Source: Bursaphelenchus xylophilus
Taxonomy: Eukaryota > Nematoda > Chromadorea > Rhabditida > Aphelenchoididae
NCBI GenBank assembly: GCA_904066235.2
Contig: CAJFCV020000003.1
Coordinates: 9,300,001-9,364,000, forward strand
DNA length: 64,000 bases
Reading direction: 5' to 3'
In this document: positions 34,409 through 46,300 of the stretch, piece after piece
Layout: the number at the start of each line of letters is the position of its first letter
Numbering within the stretch: position 1 is the stretch's first letter
The notes under the pieces: generated by a model
Databases searched by the model: none
Seen by the model: only the letters and a program-made list of their open reading frames with translations
Told to the model about the DNA's origin: nothing
Made by a program: the position numbers and the translations under genes

Positions 34409-35710
34409 ATGGGCGAAAAGGCCGAAAAAACAAAAACGAAAAACAAGGGTAATATAATTTTTTTAAAATTTCTACTAATTTTTTGTTCCCACTCAGATTT
34501 TGTTGATTGATAGACTTTGTAAACGCTTTCAGATGCCAAAACTCAGCTTTCAGTGGGTGTCCCAACCGACCAAGAATTGAACGCGCCAACCTTGCAAGAC
34601 GACGCCGATGACCAGTTGCCTTCGGAGAGGACGGAAAACGAGTTGTCCGACATCAGCGAGGAGGGATATAAGCAGTTTCTTCGACAGGAGACAACCACCA
34701 AATTTGGGGCAGTTTTCTCTCCGGTCATTGTGAATCCGTACCTCCGGCGATTGGCTGTGCTCAACGCTCTGTCCTGGGCGATTACCATCGGTTTTTGCGG
34801 GTTTGTGCTGTTCCAGGTGATTTCGATTTGGTATGGACATGCAGCTGTAAGTGGATTTGTTTTTGGGTTTTCGGAGAAAATTTGATAGCTAGTGTAAAAA
34901 AATTTGGTTTTCGATAGTCTTTGGTGGTTCTGAAGAAGGATTAGGGCGGCTAATTGTTCATTTTAAGGCCAATGGAACCAGATGGGACTTGTTTTTAGAC
35001 AATTTTTAGAGAAAGGTGTCAAATTTTATCATGGATAATATAATTATTGTTAGAAAAGCGTTAGAAAAAACGATATTGTTATTGTAGGGCTTATACAACT
35101 TCATATTTTAGGGTTTAGAGGTGCTTCTGGACCTTTTGGCAACTTGCAACGGAATGCCAAAAATGGCGGGAACTTTTGATTTTTGAAGCCAAATCGCTTC
35201 TAAACTTCTGAAAATAGTTTGAATGAGTGTAAATTAATTTTGAGTAATCTATAAATTAAATTAATTTCATTATTTTTATATTTAAAACACCTTATTTTAG
35301 GTCCACCATCACAACGAATTGGACCTTCCTTGCATGTTCGATTGGCTGGAATGGGGCCCTTGTTCTGCCTCCTGCCGAAATGGCCCTCAATTTCCAGTTC
35401 AAACACGCCATGTGGATTCGAAAACTATAGTCCGTGCTCGAGGAATGTACGTCGAAACCGCGCCTTGTCCGAAAAACCTCGAAACTATGTCGGATAACCG
35501 ATCTTGCAATGTCCATCAATGCCCAAAGTTATTGTCGACTATCCAGTTCAGAAATGATTGCGTCCAATTTGACGGGCATTCCGTGCAAGTTCGGGATTTG
35601 ACCATTGATGACATGGAAACGGTAGAAATGTCGATTTATTATTATTTAATTTTAATTTTAAGGTAACAATTGACACGCCTGACCTCTACAGACCATGTAA
35701 TAGTTCGTGA
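34409..35710 (+). CDS. Type II membrane protein with thrombospondin type-1-like ectodomain
   Basis: Exons 34409-34448, 34533-34846, 35301-35621 and 35663-35710 give 240 residues in phase. There is a Lys/Glu-rich cytosolic start with no signal peptide, and an acidic Ser/Thr-rich segment (about 14-60). A single membrane span (LSWAITIGFCGFVLFQVISI, about 90-112) follows. The extracellular part has WLEWGPCSASC, TRHVDSKT and CNVHQCP, resembling a thrombospondin type-1 repeat, then a Cys-containing tail. Such domains usually bind glycans or matrix; the Trp-x-x-Trp arrangement is a known C-mannosylation context. No named homologue recognised. A GCCAG acceptor lies 15-20 bases before the ATG. Confidence 0.7.
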
Positions 35711-35985
35711 AAGCAAAGAATGATTAACGATTTGTCTTCTGTGGTTTTTATTGATTTGTTTTTAATTGATCCTTATGTATTTACCGACTTATAAATGTAA
35801 ACAATCATCAAATGTGTTCTCAGAATTGCGTAGGCTTGCAGGAGAGAAAGGAAGTTTCCAATTCTAAAAAGAACGTCAAAGCAGTGGGCTGTAGTGTGAT
35901 TTACTCATTGCTTTATGGTTGCTGTCTCAAGGATGTGGTCAAAGAGCGGCGTTAAGGCCCAACGTTAACATAAACATTGGGCCTA
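35711..35985. other. 3' flank of the type II membrane protein gene
   Basis: No canonical AATAAA found. No other feature seen before the family A copy A6. Confidence 0.4.
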
Positions 35986-36462
35986 CAGTGGCGGACCTGA
36001 TCCAGTGGCAACAACCGTACCATTTTGCATCCGGGAAGTATCAAAAATGTGGCAAAATACCTCCCCCTCCAAGTGAAAAAAACCCCGACTTCAAAAGCGC
36101 GCCGCACGTCAAACTGAGGAGTCCGGAAACTGGAATAGACTCTTCGCTATCGGTTTTTAACACTTCGTCTTTATTTCGCAGAGAAGACAGAGAAAAGACA
36201 CGCAAAAACGTACTCTCTCGCTCCAAAAATTCCCCATTTCTTCCCCGACAAAACGTTGTTTCATGTCTTTTTTTGGTAAATTACCAATCCATTCACCGGG
36301 TCGTTTTAGCTTATCCCAGTTTGACGCGCGCCGGCTCTTTTTGTGGAGAAAGGGCCCCCTTCGGAGTTTTTTTAGTTGGGAAGGGAGGCATTTTGCCACA
36401 TTTTTGATACTACCCGGGTGCAAAATGATAGGCTTTTTGCCACTTGATCTGATTCGTCACTG
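35986..36462. mobile_element. Family A MITE, copy A6, with an insertion of about 230 bp
   Basis: TA-flanked, with normal family A ends. The centre (about 36104-36330) holds extra sequence bounded by CGTCAAACTG and its inverse CAGTTTGACG, absent from other copies. This may be a smaller nested element or an ancestral longer form. Confidence 0.75.
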
Positions 36463-36933
36463 TACACCGCATATGCATTTCTGAAAAGCTCAGCTCGAGC
36501 GTTGCACCCACAGCCGAGAAAATCAACAAAATAAAACACCATCTCTAATTGCTCTCTAGAGGCTTCGAACTTCATTAAAAATTGCAAATTTTGCAAGCCT
36601 TTTTGCCTGTTCCCATAATTACAGTCTTAACAATGACTTTTAACAAGCCGATTGCATCGAACTGCCATCCTTTCCCATCCCATCCAAATTTCATATCCAT
36701 AAAAAACATGAAAATACCAAAGATGAAATAAATTTACGATTCTCATTATCACACGAATACTTTTTTTTGAATTTTAATCGAAAAAAGGGCGAATTCACTG
36801 AATTTGATTCGTTATTATTTTTTCTCCGCCTTGGTTTACTACAAAATAAACAGAGATTCATTGCCGGAGAGTGTTTAAAAACAGGCCTTTGGTTCGGTTT
36901 ACTTGAGTCATTCTCCCCAAAAACGTGAAAACG

Positions 36934-37808
36934 ATGAAACTTCTAATTCTTGGCGTTCTCCTAGTGAATGTGGCGCTTATTATGGTAAGTTTTTCGGAGG
37001 GTTACTGTAATTTTTGGTTAGAAATATTTAAATTTTGTATGCGAATAGGGCATATGCCGCTTTTGAGTTCCTAAACGGAGATAATTTTTCGGCAGAGAGA
37101 AACTTGACACACCAGGGAAAGACTTGGCACCAACCTGCAGCACGGGCCGAAATATTCAGCGATTTTTTTTTCTGAGAGATGCGGGAAAAGCGAATAGAGG
37201 ACAGAGAGAAAAACGCTTTTTTTAATGCTTATGCCAATTTCGCACGGGAAAAAATTGATTTTTTGAAAGATTGCACTTTAGAAGTTTGCCAAATAACTTT
37301 GATCTATGATTCCTACAATCTATTTATATTTAACTTCAGGCAGACAAAGAAGAAGACAAGGTCCCATCTTTAATCGAAAGCATCAAGGGCAGCTTCAAGC
37401 AAATGTCTAAGAGCTAGTAAGTCGAGAATGTTTCCTAAGTTCAACTTACACTGGCGGACCGGGCCTGACTTTCAAAAAATTCAAAACTGTCTGGGCTGGG
37501 CCGCGAAAATTGACCCAACCCGGCCCTACAATGAAAAATACCGCCAAAAATATTGTTAGATATTTTGATTGGGCTTGTGAGCTGAAAATTATTTTTTCAG
37601 CGACAAGTGTGAATGGAAAATTGAAGGTGGTGAGGCGGGCTTGGAGAAGTTCTACAAACAAGCCTTCGAGGAATACCGAGCCAATAAAGAAGGCTCAAAG
37701 ACCGTCTTCAGCTGCACCCTTGTTAAAGATGGGCGCTTCAACGGAGATTACCTTCAGATCGAATGGGGACCGAAAAAACCGCCAACCAGTATCTCTATTG
37801 TCGGATAA
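36934..37808 (+). CDS. Small secreted protein, unrecognised
   Basis: Exons 36934-36984, 37340-37416 and 37601-37808 give 111 residues in phase. A signal peptide (MKLLILGVLLVNVALIM) exactly fills exon 1. The mature part is charged and mostly helical with two cysteines (YDKCEWKIEGG and VFSCTLVKDG), which could form one disulphide, and ends GPKKPPTSISIVG. No known family recognised. AATAAA follows at 37860. Confidence 0.6.
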
Positions 37809-37859
37809 TTGTCACACTTTTCAAAACACCTTTATTTTAATTCGATTTCTGAAAGGCCC

Positions 37860-37865
37860 AATAAA
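37860..37865 (+). other. Poly(A) signal of the small secreted gene at 36.9 kb
   Basis: AATAAA lies 52 bases after the stop codon. Confidence 0.55.
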
Positions 37866-38333
37866 TATGACGAATCAGCTAAAACAATATCGGATTGTCA
37901 GGATTTCAGAGAATGATTGGTATGACAGCTATCAGATTCTTCGCCTTTTCAATGTTTTAAGTATTTATTTTTGTTGGGAAGAGACTTTGAGTTAATCCGA
38001 GTCAAGAGAAATGACCAGTCATTCATTTTCTTCGAGTTTTTTAAGCCATGAACGGAAGTGCTTACATTTGGGAGAAAAATGTGAGAGATTTAGAACTGAG
38101 GAGGTTAGGGAGATGTTAAGAAAGTTTAAAGTTTCTCATCACTTGAGTGATGATACTGGCGTTGTTTTATGAAAATATGGAGGGAGAAATTGGAGGTGGG
38201 GAGCAGACAAAGAAAGTTTTTAGAGTGGGCAGACAGACTTGAATAAAGGTTGAAATTTTTAAATTAAAGGCCACTTTTTTCTAAAAAATGTGAGAGATTC
38301 CTAGGGCGCGCCCTACAAACCGGAGTGTTTTTA

Positions 38334-38590
38334 CAGTGAGGGACCTGATCCAGTAACAAAAAACGTACCATGTTGCATCCGGGAAGGATAAAAAATGTGG
38401 CAAAATGCTTCCCTCTCCAAGTGAAAAAAAACTTCGTTTTGAAGGGCGCGCCCTTTTTCTCACAATAAGAGCGGGCGGGCTTTTGAAATCGGAGTTTTTG
38501 CACTTGGAGATGGAAGCATTTTGCCACATTTTTGATACTTCCCGGATGCCAAATGGAATGTTTTTTGTCACTGGATCAGGTCCCCCACTG
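38334..38590. mobile_element. Family A MITE, copy A7
   Basis: TA-flanked, starting CAGTGAGGGACCTGATCCAG and ending GATCAGGTCCCCCACTG. It is followed at 38597-38668 by a second partial right arm (ATACTTCCCGGATGCAAAAT then CACTGGATCG), the remains of another copy or a partial duplication. Confidence 0.85.
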
Positions 38591-38668
38591 TATTTGGACA
38601 GGGAGACATTTTGCTACATTTTTAATACTTCCCGGATGCAAAATTCTACATTTTTTGTCACTGGATCG

Positions 38669-41600
38669 AACCGTCTGCAAGCGAAAATTAAAGCCATTTT
38701 ACAATTAAAAAAATCAAATTTTTTACTGACGTTTCTGAAAAACGCAAGCTAAAAATCCTGCATGGCATAGCAAAAATTAGTTTAAGATTTCTCCAGTTAT
38801 TTTTCTGAAGTTTGACCGAAATCAGAGGGTCTGCCATATCTCTTCGTCTTGTTAATTTCCATTATGCCGCCAAGGAAAAAATGAGAGCTCGAATTGCGAT
38901 TTGACAGCTTGTTTTAAAGCTCGCCTTGAGATCTTTGGGGATATGGCCGACGGGCGAAAATGGACGGTGCCGAATTTCAATCGCAAACAAATGAATCGGA
39001 GGCCCAGTAATTTGAACTTTTTGACACTTGGCTTACCCAAGAGTAATAGTTTTTTTTCCCTTGAGATTTTACTTTTTTTATGTTTTGATGACCGTGTTTT
39101 CCTTGCGGGCATATGTCAACATTCATTGAATTTTTTCCCTCCGATCTCTGGCCTGTTTTTGATGCCTCAAGGCAAATCGTTAGTTCGTAATCAATTTCTT
39201 TGCGGCCATCTGGCTTGTATAAAGTTTTGATTAGAAGGAATTTTATGTCTTGTGGGTAATGGTTCTACAGTGATTTTGAGGACATAATGGAGCGAAATTT
39301 AAAACTTTTTTGTTTTGAAAATACGTCTGAAAGCTTTAATATGTATAAATTTTATACTGTCTGTTATGAATTTCAAAAAAGATAAAAATTTTTTTTCATA
39401 AACAGTAGTTAAAAATCGACCGTTTTTTGAACTCAACCATTTTTTTCAATAAATCTACGGCCCTGAGTATAAAAGCAACAACATTTTCTTAAACTCCGTT
39501 CAAAATTAGCCTCCTTTTTACAGTATTTCCCTCTCATTCCCTCTCAAATATTTTTTCCGCTATTTCCTGACAAGAAATGGGTGTTCGGGAACCTTTTCGT
39601 TGACTTGACGCTCTTTGATGACCTTTTGACGTGTTCCCGGATCAAAGAGATTTCCCGGAATTTTGGATCAAGTTATATTTTGTAGTTCTGAACTCGGTTT
39701 GCTTCCAAAGTCCACGGGGATAAGTCTTGCCGCTGTTTTAGAGAAGGCTCGAAGTTTTGCGGTAAATAGAGGATGATGGATGGACGGGAGATTTTTGATT
39801 TGTTTTGGTACATTCAGAAATTTTGAGGGCCGTTATGACTTTGCTAAAAGAGCACATCCTCAAAATTTGAGGCTTAGAGAAAACATTTTGTTTTGAATTT
39901 TTCATATAAATCTCTGAATGCGAGATCTTTAGCCTTGCAAAAACCGAGTTTTACAAAGTCCCAAACTTTGTCAAAATTTGTCAACAAGATCCCATGTGAT
40001 CAAAGATCGCCTCAAAATACGTTTAATCTTCGTTTACATTTTCCGAATTCTTTCCTGAACGTTTTTTTGACCTCCACCCACCCTTGTGACCCTTCAAACT
40101 CCCTTCGGTTTAATTGGATCCCCATTGCCAAACCGGCGAACAAAGCGAATCTCCAGCCCACATCTATCATTGTTAATGTGATTTCAGCCGGGCCGAAACC
40201 TCCGATATTAATAAAATTTCGAATTGAAACGAATTTACAGCCTTCCAAACCTTTTTTGCCCAACTTTGCTTGGGCCATTTACGGAGATTTTCAATTAAAT
40301 TTTCAAATTTTATCTTGCAATTGTTAAAAATGGATTTTTTACTTTCTTTTTCTATTGGGGAGATTCATGGGGGTAAAAAATGTTTGTTTCCAAGAGGAAT
40401 ACGACTGATATCTTATGTATTACTTTAGTATTGGAAAGATATAAAAAAATGTAACATTCAGACGGGCGGAGATCTGTGCTTTTTGTCTGCCTTTGGAATG
40501 TTTAACTTAGATTTGAATGGGCATCGGAAACATCCCGTAAAAGGGAGGTTATTGGTGTTGGCTGGGTCCGAGAGGCTAACTAGGAATTGTGTTAATTGTA
40601 AGGTTTGTATATGGTGTGTAACTTATGTAATAGCCCAAAAATCTTGAATTTGAGTGAGCCTGGCGTTGATAAAAACCTCTTTATTTTTGCTTATTTTTAT
40701 AAAACTAAATAAAAATTCAAAAAATTTTATTGGTAAAATTAGTTTTTTTTTATTTTTTTTTGTGAGAAAATAGTAAATTGAGATTATTAGTTTTGGGTCT
40801 GGCGTTCTACACTATGGTTTTTTTACAATTTTTTACAATATTCTGTTGAAAAAATGACGTCTAAAACCATGACGTAAAATTACCAGACAGAGCCGATCGT
40901 GGGTCTCTTGGGGATGGACCGAGCCGACGAAATTTAGGATAGGACCTGGGCCATTTTTTAGGTAGTTGTGTGTAGTTTTGATATATGATTTATTCCCCGC
41001 CCCCTTGGCAATCTTTGTTGTCATAATTTTTTTGTATTATCAATCCATTACGTCGTTTCTTTTTCGCATGGAAAACGTGATTTCTTTAATTTGAAAATGC
41101 AACGTTAGACCCTGTCTGATACCTGCAAGCACCTGTGTAACACAATATTCTTAATTCTAGTCAAATTTGATAATTTATCAGCAATGTACAGTACGGATAA
41201 TAAGTGTTTCAAAAATTTATCCTCAGGGCTAAAAAATCTTTGAAAATTTAATTTTTGAAATTTCAAAAAATGCGGATTTTAATTTTTTTTTATTTTTGAA
41301 TTCTCTCTTTTCCATGACGTCATGTGCACTTAAATTTACTTACATATTATTTGGCTATTGGTTTACCTTTTTTCTTTTTTTTTCTCTTCCGCTCTTCCAA
41401 TCGGCGCATTTCCGTTTTCTCTCATGTATTTACGTGGAAATGGGGTTCGAACATGGCAATATAAAAATCAATGGAATTTGGACCTTTGGTCCCGAAAAAT
41501 CCTAAAATTTTTCCGATATGGGTGACGTTTTTTTGAGATTTAGAAACTTTAAAATTTCGGAGCTATTTTATCATCATATTTTTTTGTAAAATACGGAGTT

Positions 41601-42340
41601 CCAATTTCAACATCTTGATTAATTTTAGCGACATTTCTGCTTCAATTCACCTTCCTTGCACACTACTACACTACAAGATATGTACTGGAATACTGATTAC
41701 ATTTGCCAAGTTGGATAATTTGCAGACTGCCAAAGAGCCTCTAATTTGATAAGTAAGACTTTTTCAGTTTTTTGCAAGTTTTTCAAAATAAAAAAAATTA
41801 AAAATTGAACGCTTAAAATCTTTCAAAAATACAAAAAATTTGTTTTTTTTAAATCAAATTCAAAATTTTTTGAGTAATCAAAAATTTTTAAGACAAATTT
41901 TTTTTTTATTTTTTCTGCATCTAAACGATTGAAAGTTATCAAAAAATACAAAAAAACTTATTTTTGGACCAAAAACTTTTTATACAATTCTTTTATTTAC
42001 TCACAATCAGTTTCGTTATACCCTTTTCCTGACTTTCTCCCCTCTCGGATAACATATCCCATTCAAAAATTGCAAAAAATAAAAATTATACAAGTCAAAG
42101 ACCGATTTCTCAAATTTTCCCCTCCGGCTAAATTTCCTCGTGCCTTCCTCCGCAAGACTTATGCAAATTGCGTCAACGCCCGATACAATTTCAAGACGGC
42201 ACAGTGCGAACGTTTAAAGATTCATAAAGTCGCAGCAGGCGCCCTTAGGCAAATATTGGGTGCGGGTAGTACTGGGGGAGAAAAGGTATTCAAATATTCG
42301 AAAAAATTGTGTTTGCCAAAATTCCGGTCTTCCAAGGATC
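38669..42340. other. Intergenic region of about 3.7 kb, no convincing gene
   Basis: The open frame at 39893-40327 (plus) has no motif and an AT-driven composition. From about 42100 to 42420 the sequence becomes more GC-rich and may be the promoter or first exon of the DEG/ENaC gene. No RNA genes found. Confidence 0.45.
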
Positions 42341-42424
42341 ATGGAGAATTCCAGAATTAGTCCGCTGAAGCCAGTGCTGGCTGCGACTTGCCGAGGCTGG
42401 TTTAGTCGGAGGCTGGCGAGATCG
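42341..42424 (+). CDS. Possible upstream first exon of the DEG/ENaC gene
   Basis: ATG at 42341 opens 28 codons (MENSRISPLKPVLAATCRGW then FSRRLARS) ending at donor GTGAGT in phase 0. The acceptor ATTGCAG ending at 43387 is followed by TTAAAG and then the ATG at 43394, also in phase 0. Joining would add a basic N-terminal extension. The alternative is a spliced-leader acceptor at 43387 and a start at 43394, as listed for the main gene. Confidence 0.3.
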
Positions 42425-43393
42425 GTGAGTTAACTGAATTTTTTTTGGTGATTTTTGAAGCATAAATATTGTTAACGTAAGGTACGAAGATGTTCCGAAG
42501 CGGCTAGCGTCTGTAAAGAAACGCTTTCGCTTCTTTTGTTAATCAGAGCTCTGTTGAGGAATAACCCGCTTTCAAAGAATTTTATACAACTTTTTTTGTG
42601 TCACAGAGCGGTTATTGATATGCTCAATAATATTACTTGATGTGTACATTCTCTAGAAATATTTTGCACAAAGTTTTGACGCTACATCTGTAATTAATGG
42701 CCTCGTTTTCTAAATGGTCTAAAATGAGAGTAAGATTTTTCATTTTCAACGTTATCGGTAGCGGATTAAAAATTGAAAAATAATGCCTTCAACTTTTGCA
42801 CAGAAAGCTCCTGTACAACAAAACCTGCCTATAACGAAAACTTTTTGAGGTTCCAAGGATAAATTTTATGCCAAAATGAACCGTTGAACAGCAAAACCCC
42901 TCCATAACAAATAATTTTTTTGGTGTATTGCGATTTGTTGAACTTAATGTATTCTGAACCACTTGCGAAGAAACCAAGTAAAAATTTATTTTCCACGCAT
43001 ACTTTGTTTTTACATTCTCGATATAGAAACGCAGAATGTTAAAGTGAAATTCATACTCTCTACAGGACAAAGAACTGCCGGGTACGCAACTCCCACATAA
43101 AAAATACATTATCGTGGGGGGGATGGGTACGAGTGTGAGTCAGAAATTCAGCCTACAGAATAAAGAGTAGATGGTAAAATATAAAATGATAAAACTTTGT
43201 TTTGGTAATCACAAATTTTGGTATAGTAAAAATAGTTTGGTTTTGGTTAAAAGATTTTCGTGTAAAATACGTAGAAACAATTGTAACTTAAAAAAATGCC
43301 AAGGTAAAAAATACTCCAGAAATTTCAAAAATATAAAAAATCTAAAAAAAATATTTTTTTCCGTTCAAAATAACCGCCAAATTGCAGTTAAAG

Positions 43394-46300
43394 ATGCCCC
43401 GCCGTCGGCGCTCGAGTATGGTCTCGCATTCGCCGAGTTGCAGCCTCTCCGAAGACGAAAGCCAGACCATTTTCCGGAAGGGACGGCCATTGATCGCGAT
43501 AAACGGCTCGCCCCTCCCGCAAACCGTGCTGTTGGCCGAGAAATCGGGGGATGCGCCGCAAGTGCAGATGATCCGGAACGGGCACACGGCCGCCCTTCTT
43601 CAGCATTCCCCTCCAAATCATTCCGCGATGAGCTTGAAACGGCGAAATTGCAATCGATGCAATTGTCAGGCGGAGCTGATTCTGGACGACAATCGACCGC
43701 TGGTCGACCGATTCGCCGATGACACTTCGATGCTGGGATTTCGCTATCTGCATTCCAGATACAAGACTTGGTTTAGGTGGGTTATCGATAAAAAAATAAT
43801 TTTTTTTTGCCAATTTTGTCTAAAAATGCAATAAAAATCAATTTTATTCAGGATATTATGGTCGATTTTATTGATTTTCTTCTTTGCCCTCACAATATAT
43901 CAGGTCGCCGAACGGTGCTCGTATTATTTCATTATCAATCCACTTATCACTACCAGATTCTACAACACTCCAGCTGAAGTCGAATTCCCAAAAATTGTGA
44001 TTTGCAATAAAATGCAGATAAAGTAAGTTGAGATGGCAGAAGCAACAAGTAGGCACGCGTGGAGGGTAAAAGTTTCTATAAAAAATCAAGTTTTTCTTTG
44101 CAAAGTTTGCATCAATGTGTCAAAGAAAAGTTTTCTTTGTCCGGTCTCCACATTTTCCATACTCTTTCGCTCACAAACATTTTTGAATTTCTTGGCTTTC
44201 TTTGCAAAGTGCAAGCTCAAATTTTGAGGAATTGATACGTTTTCGAGGTCCGACTTCTATGTAAATTTTGAGGAAAATCTAAGCGTCGCAGTTCGAACGC
44301 TTTACTTATTAGCTATCTCTTGAAACCCTGTGGATTTTAGGTTTTATTCATTCATTTTTTGAATTTTTTCACTTTTCAATTGCGTATTAAAACGACATCC
44401 TTTCTTTACGCGTATTTTACAACCTCTCCTCAAAAAGATTATGTTTTACCCAAAGAAAAATTCGAAAACATACAAAAAGACGTTCTTATTTTAACCTTTG
44501 CTTCCTTATTGCCTCGTAAACATCGTTTGCTCTCGAATTAAAACTATTTAGAGCTTAAAAGCGTCATCAAAACAAATTCTCAGCATTTTTGAATTTCCCT
44601 GATAAAGTTTGGACAAAATGATAAGTTCAAAAATAATGTCGTATTTTACCCTCATCCAATTTTTTCAGAGCCTCAAAAGTCGCCGAAGTGAATCCCCGTC
44701 TTCTTAGCGCTCTCTCCGAAAGTTTCGACGATGAGCAGCGCTACACAACCAACGACACGATCCGTCATATGCTAACCGACTTCAACGCCATTAATTCCTT
44801 TGAATTTTTCGTCAATACAAAACAAAATGTGGAAGATTTATTTGTCGGGTGTCAATTTGGAAAGGGAAAAAATTGCGTCGACAATGTGAAGCCGATTCTG
44901 ACGCCGAATGGGCTTTGTTTTCTGGTGGATATGGACACGACGGTGCGAAGGCCGGGTCCAGAGAGCACTCTGCAATTGTTGCTCAATTTGGAGATCTACG
45001 AGAGTGTGCCGGGCTGGGTTACAGAGCCGGGAGTGGTGTTGTCCATGTTCGATGCGAATATCCCGTTCGTTAACCATTTTCAGGAGGGAATGCATTTGGA
45101 ACCGGGGAAGGCGGTGACCATCCCAATCAATGACATTCGAAGGGTAAGGGGGGTTAAGAAATACAGTGGGGGCCTGATCCAGTAACAAAAAATGTACCAT
45201 TTTGCATCCGGGAAGCGCATCAAAAATGTGGCAAAATGCTTCCCTCTCCAAGTCAAAAAACTTCGTTTTGAAGGAGTTTTTTCCTCACAAAAAGAGCGGG
45301 CGCGCTTTTGAAATCCGAGTTCTTTCACTTGGGAAGGGAGATATTTTGCCACATTTTTTGATGCTTCCTGGATGCAAAATGGTACGTTTTTTGCCATTGA
45401 AAATCATTTCGCAGTTGTACTCATCGTATTTTAAAAAGGAAACTTCTTTTTCCGCTCAAAACTCGCAAAAAATTTTAGCTTCTTTCTCTGTATTTTTCAC
45501 TCTTTTTCATCAGAAAAGATCGTTGGATATCTCGGCTGCCTTTACAAATTGCAAGCTAAGATTTTTAATAAATTATTTGTGGCCGAAATGGTTTAAACAG
45601 ACAAAATCTGATAAAGATCTAAGCGATAAATTTTTAGTTGTTTCTCATTTTAACTCTATTGTTCCCAAAAACATACAATTTCCCAACTCTTGACTGAACT
45701 CCCAGCCATTTATTTCAGCTCCAACGCCACTCATCCCAATGCGGTTCCGACGCCAAACTTCAGGACATCTTCGCTCCCAAGGACTACTCCAAAAGCGCTT
45801 GTCAATGGTTGGCCAAGATCAAGGACGTGCGGGATCGCTGCAAATGCGAGCCCATTCTATCGCCGAGGAATCGTGACATGTTCCAGAATACCACAGGCAA
45901 CAAGAAAATTTCGGATTCAGAAGAGCCGAAGAGGGTGGCGAATGGGAGAAAAGGGCATACAGAATACCCCATTTGCACTATCGCTGAAGAAGTTTTTTGC
46001 GTTCAAAATGTGCTGGTAAGGGATTTGGAATAGTTTGGTCGATGTTTAAGGCGCCACTCAAGCTATGGAGAGTCTTGTCGCAAAATTAAATTTGAATTTT
46101 CCAAGGCCTATGCGATATTTTTAACGTCAGAGGACACGCTGACATTATATACGAAAATTTACAAAGTCATCGCCTTGCGCCTTATGCATTTTTACTCACA
46201 AAGGAAGTACCCCAAATGTGACGCTCAGATTTTTTTTTTTTGCACACACGTCGGTCATGAACCAAGGATCAATTCCTGAAAGTTTTAGCTCGCGCTTTGC

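Noticed and set aside
39893..40327. 144-codon plus-strand frame
   Set aside because: AT-driven composition, no motif, no splice context, and an equally open antisense frame.
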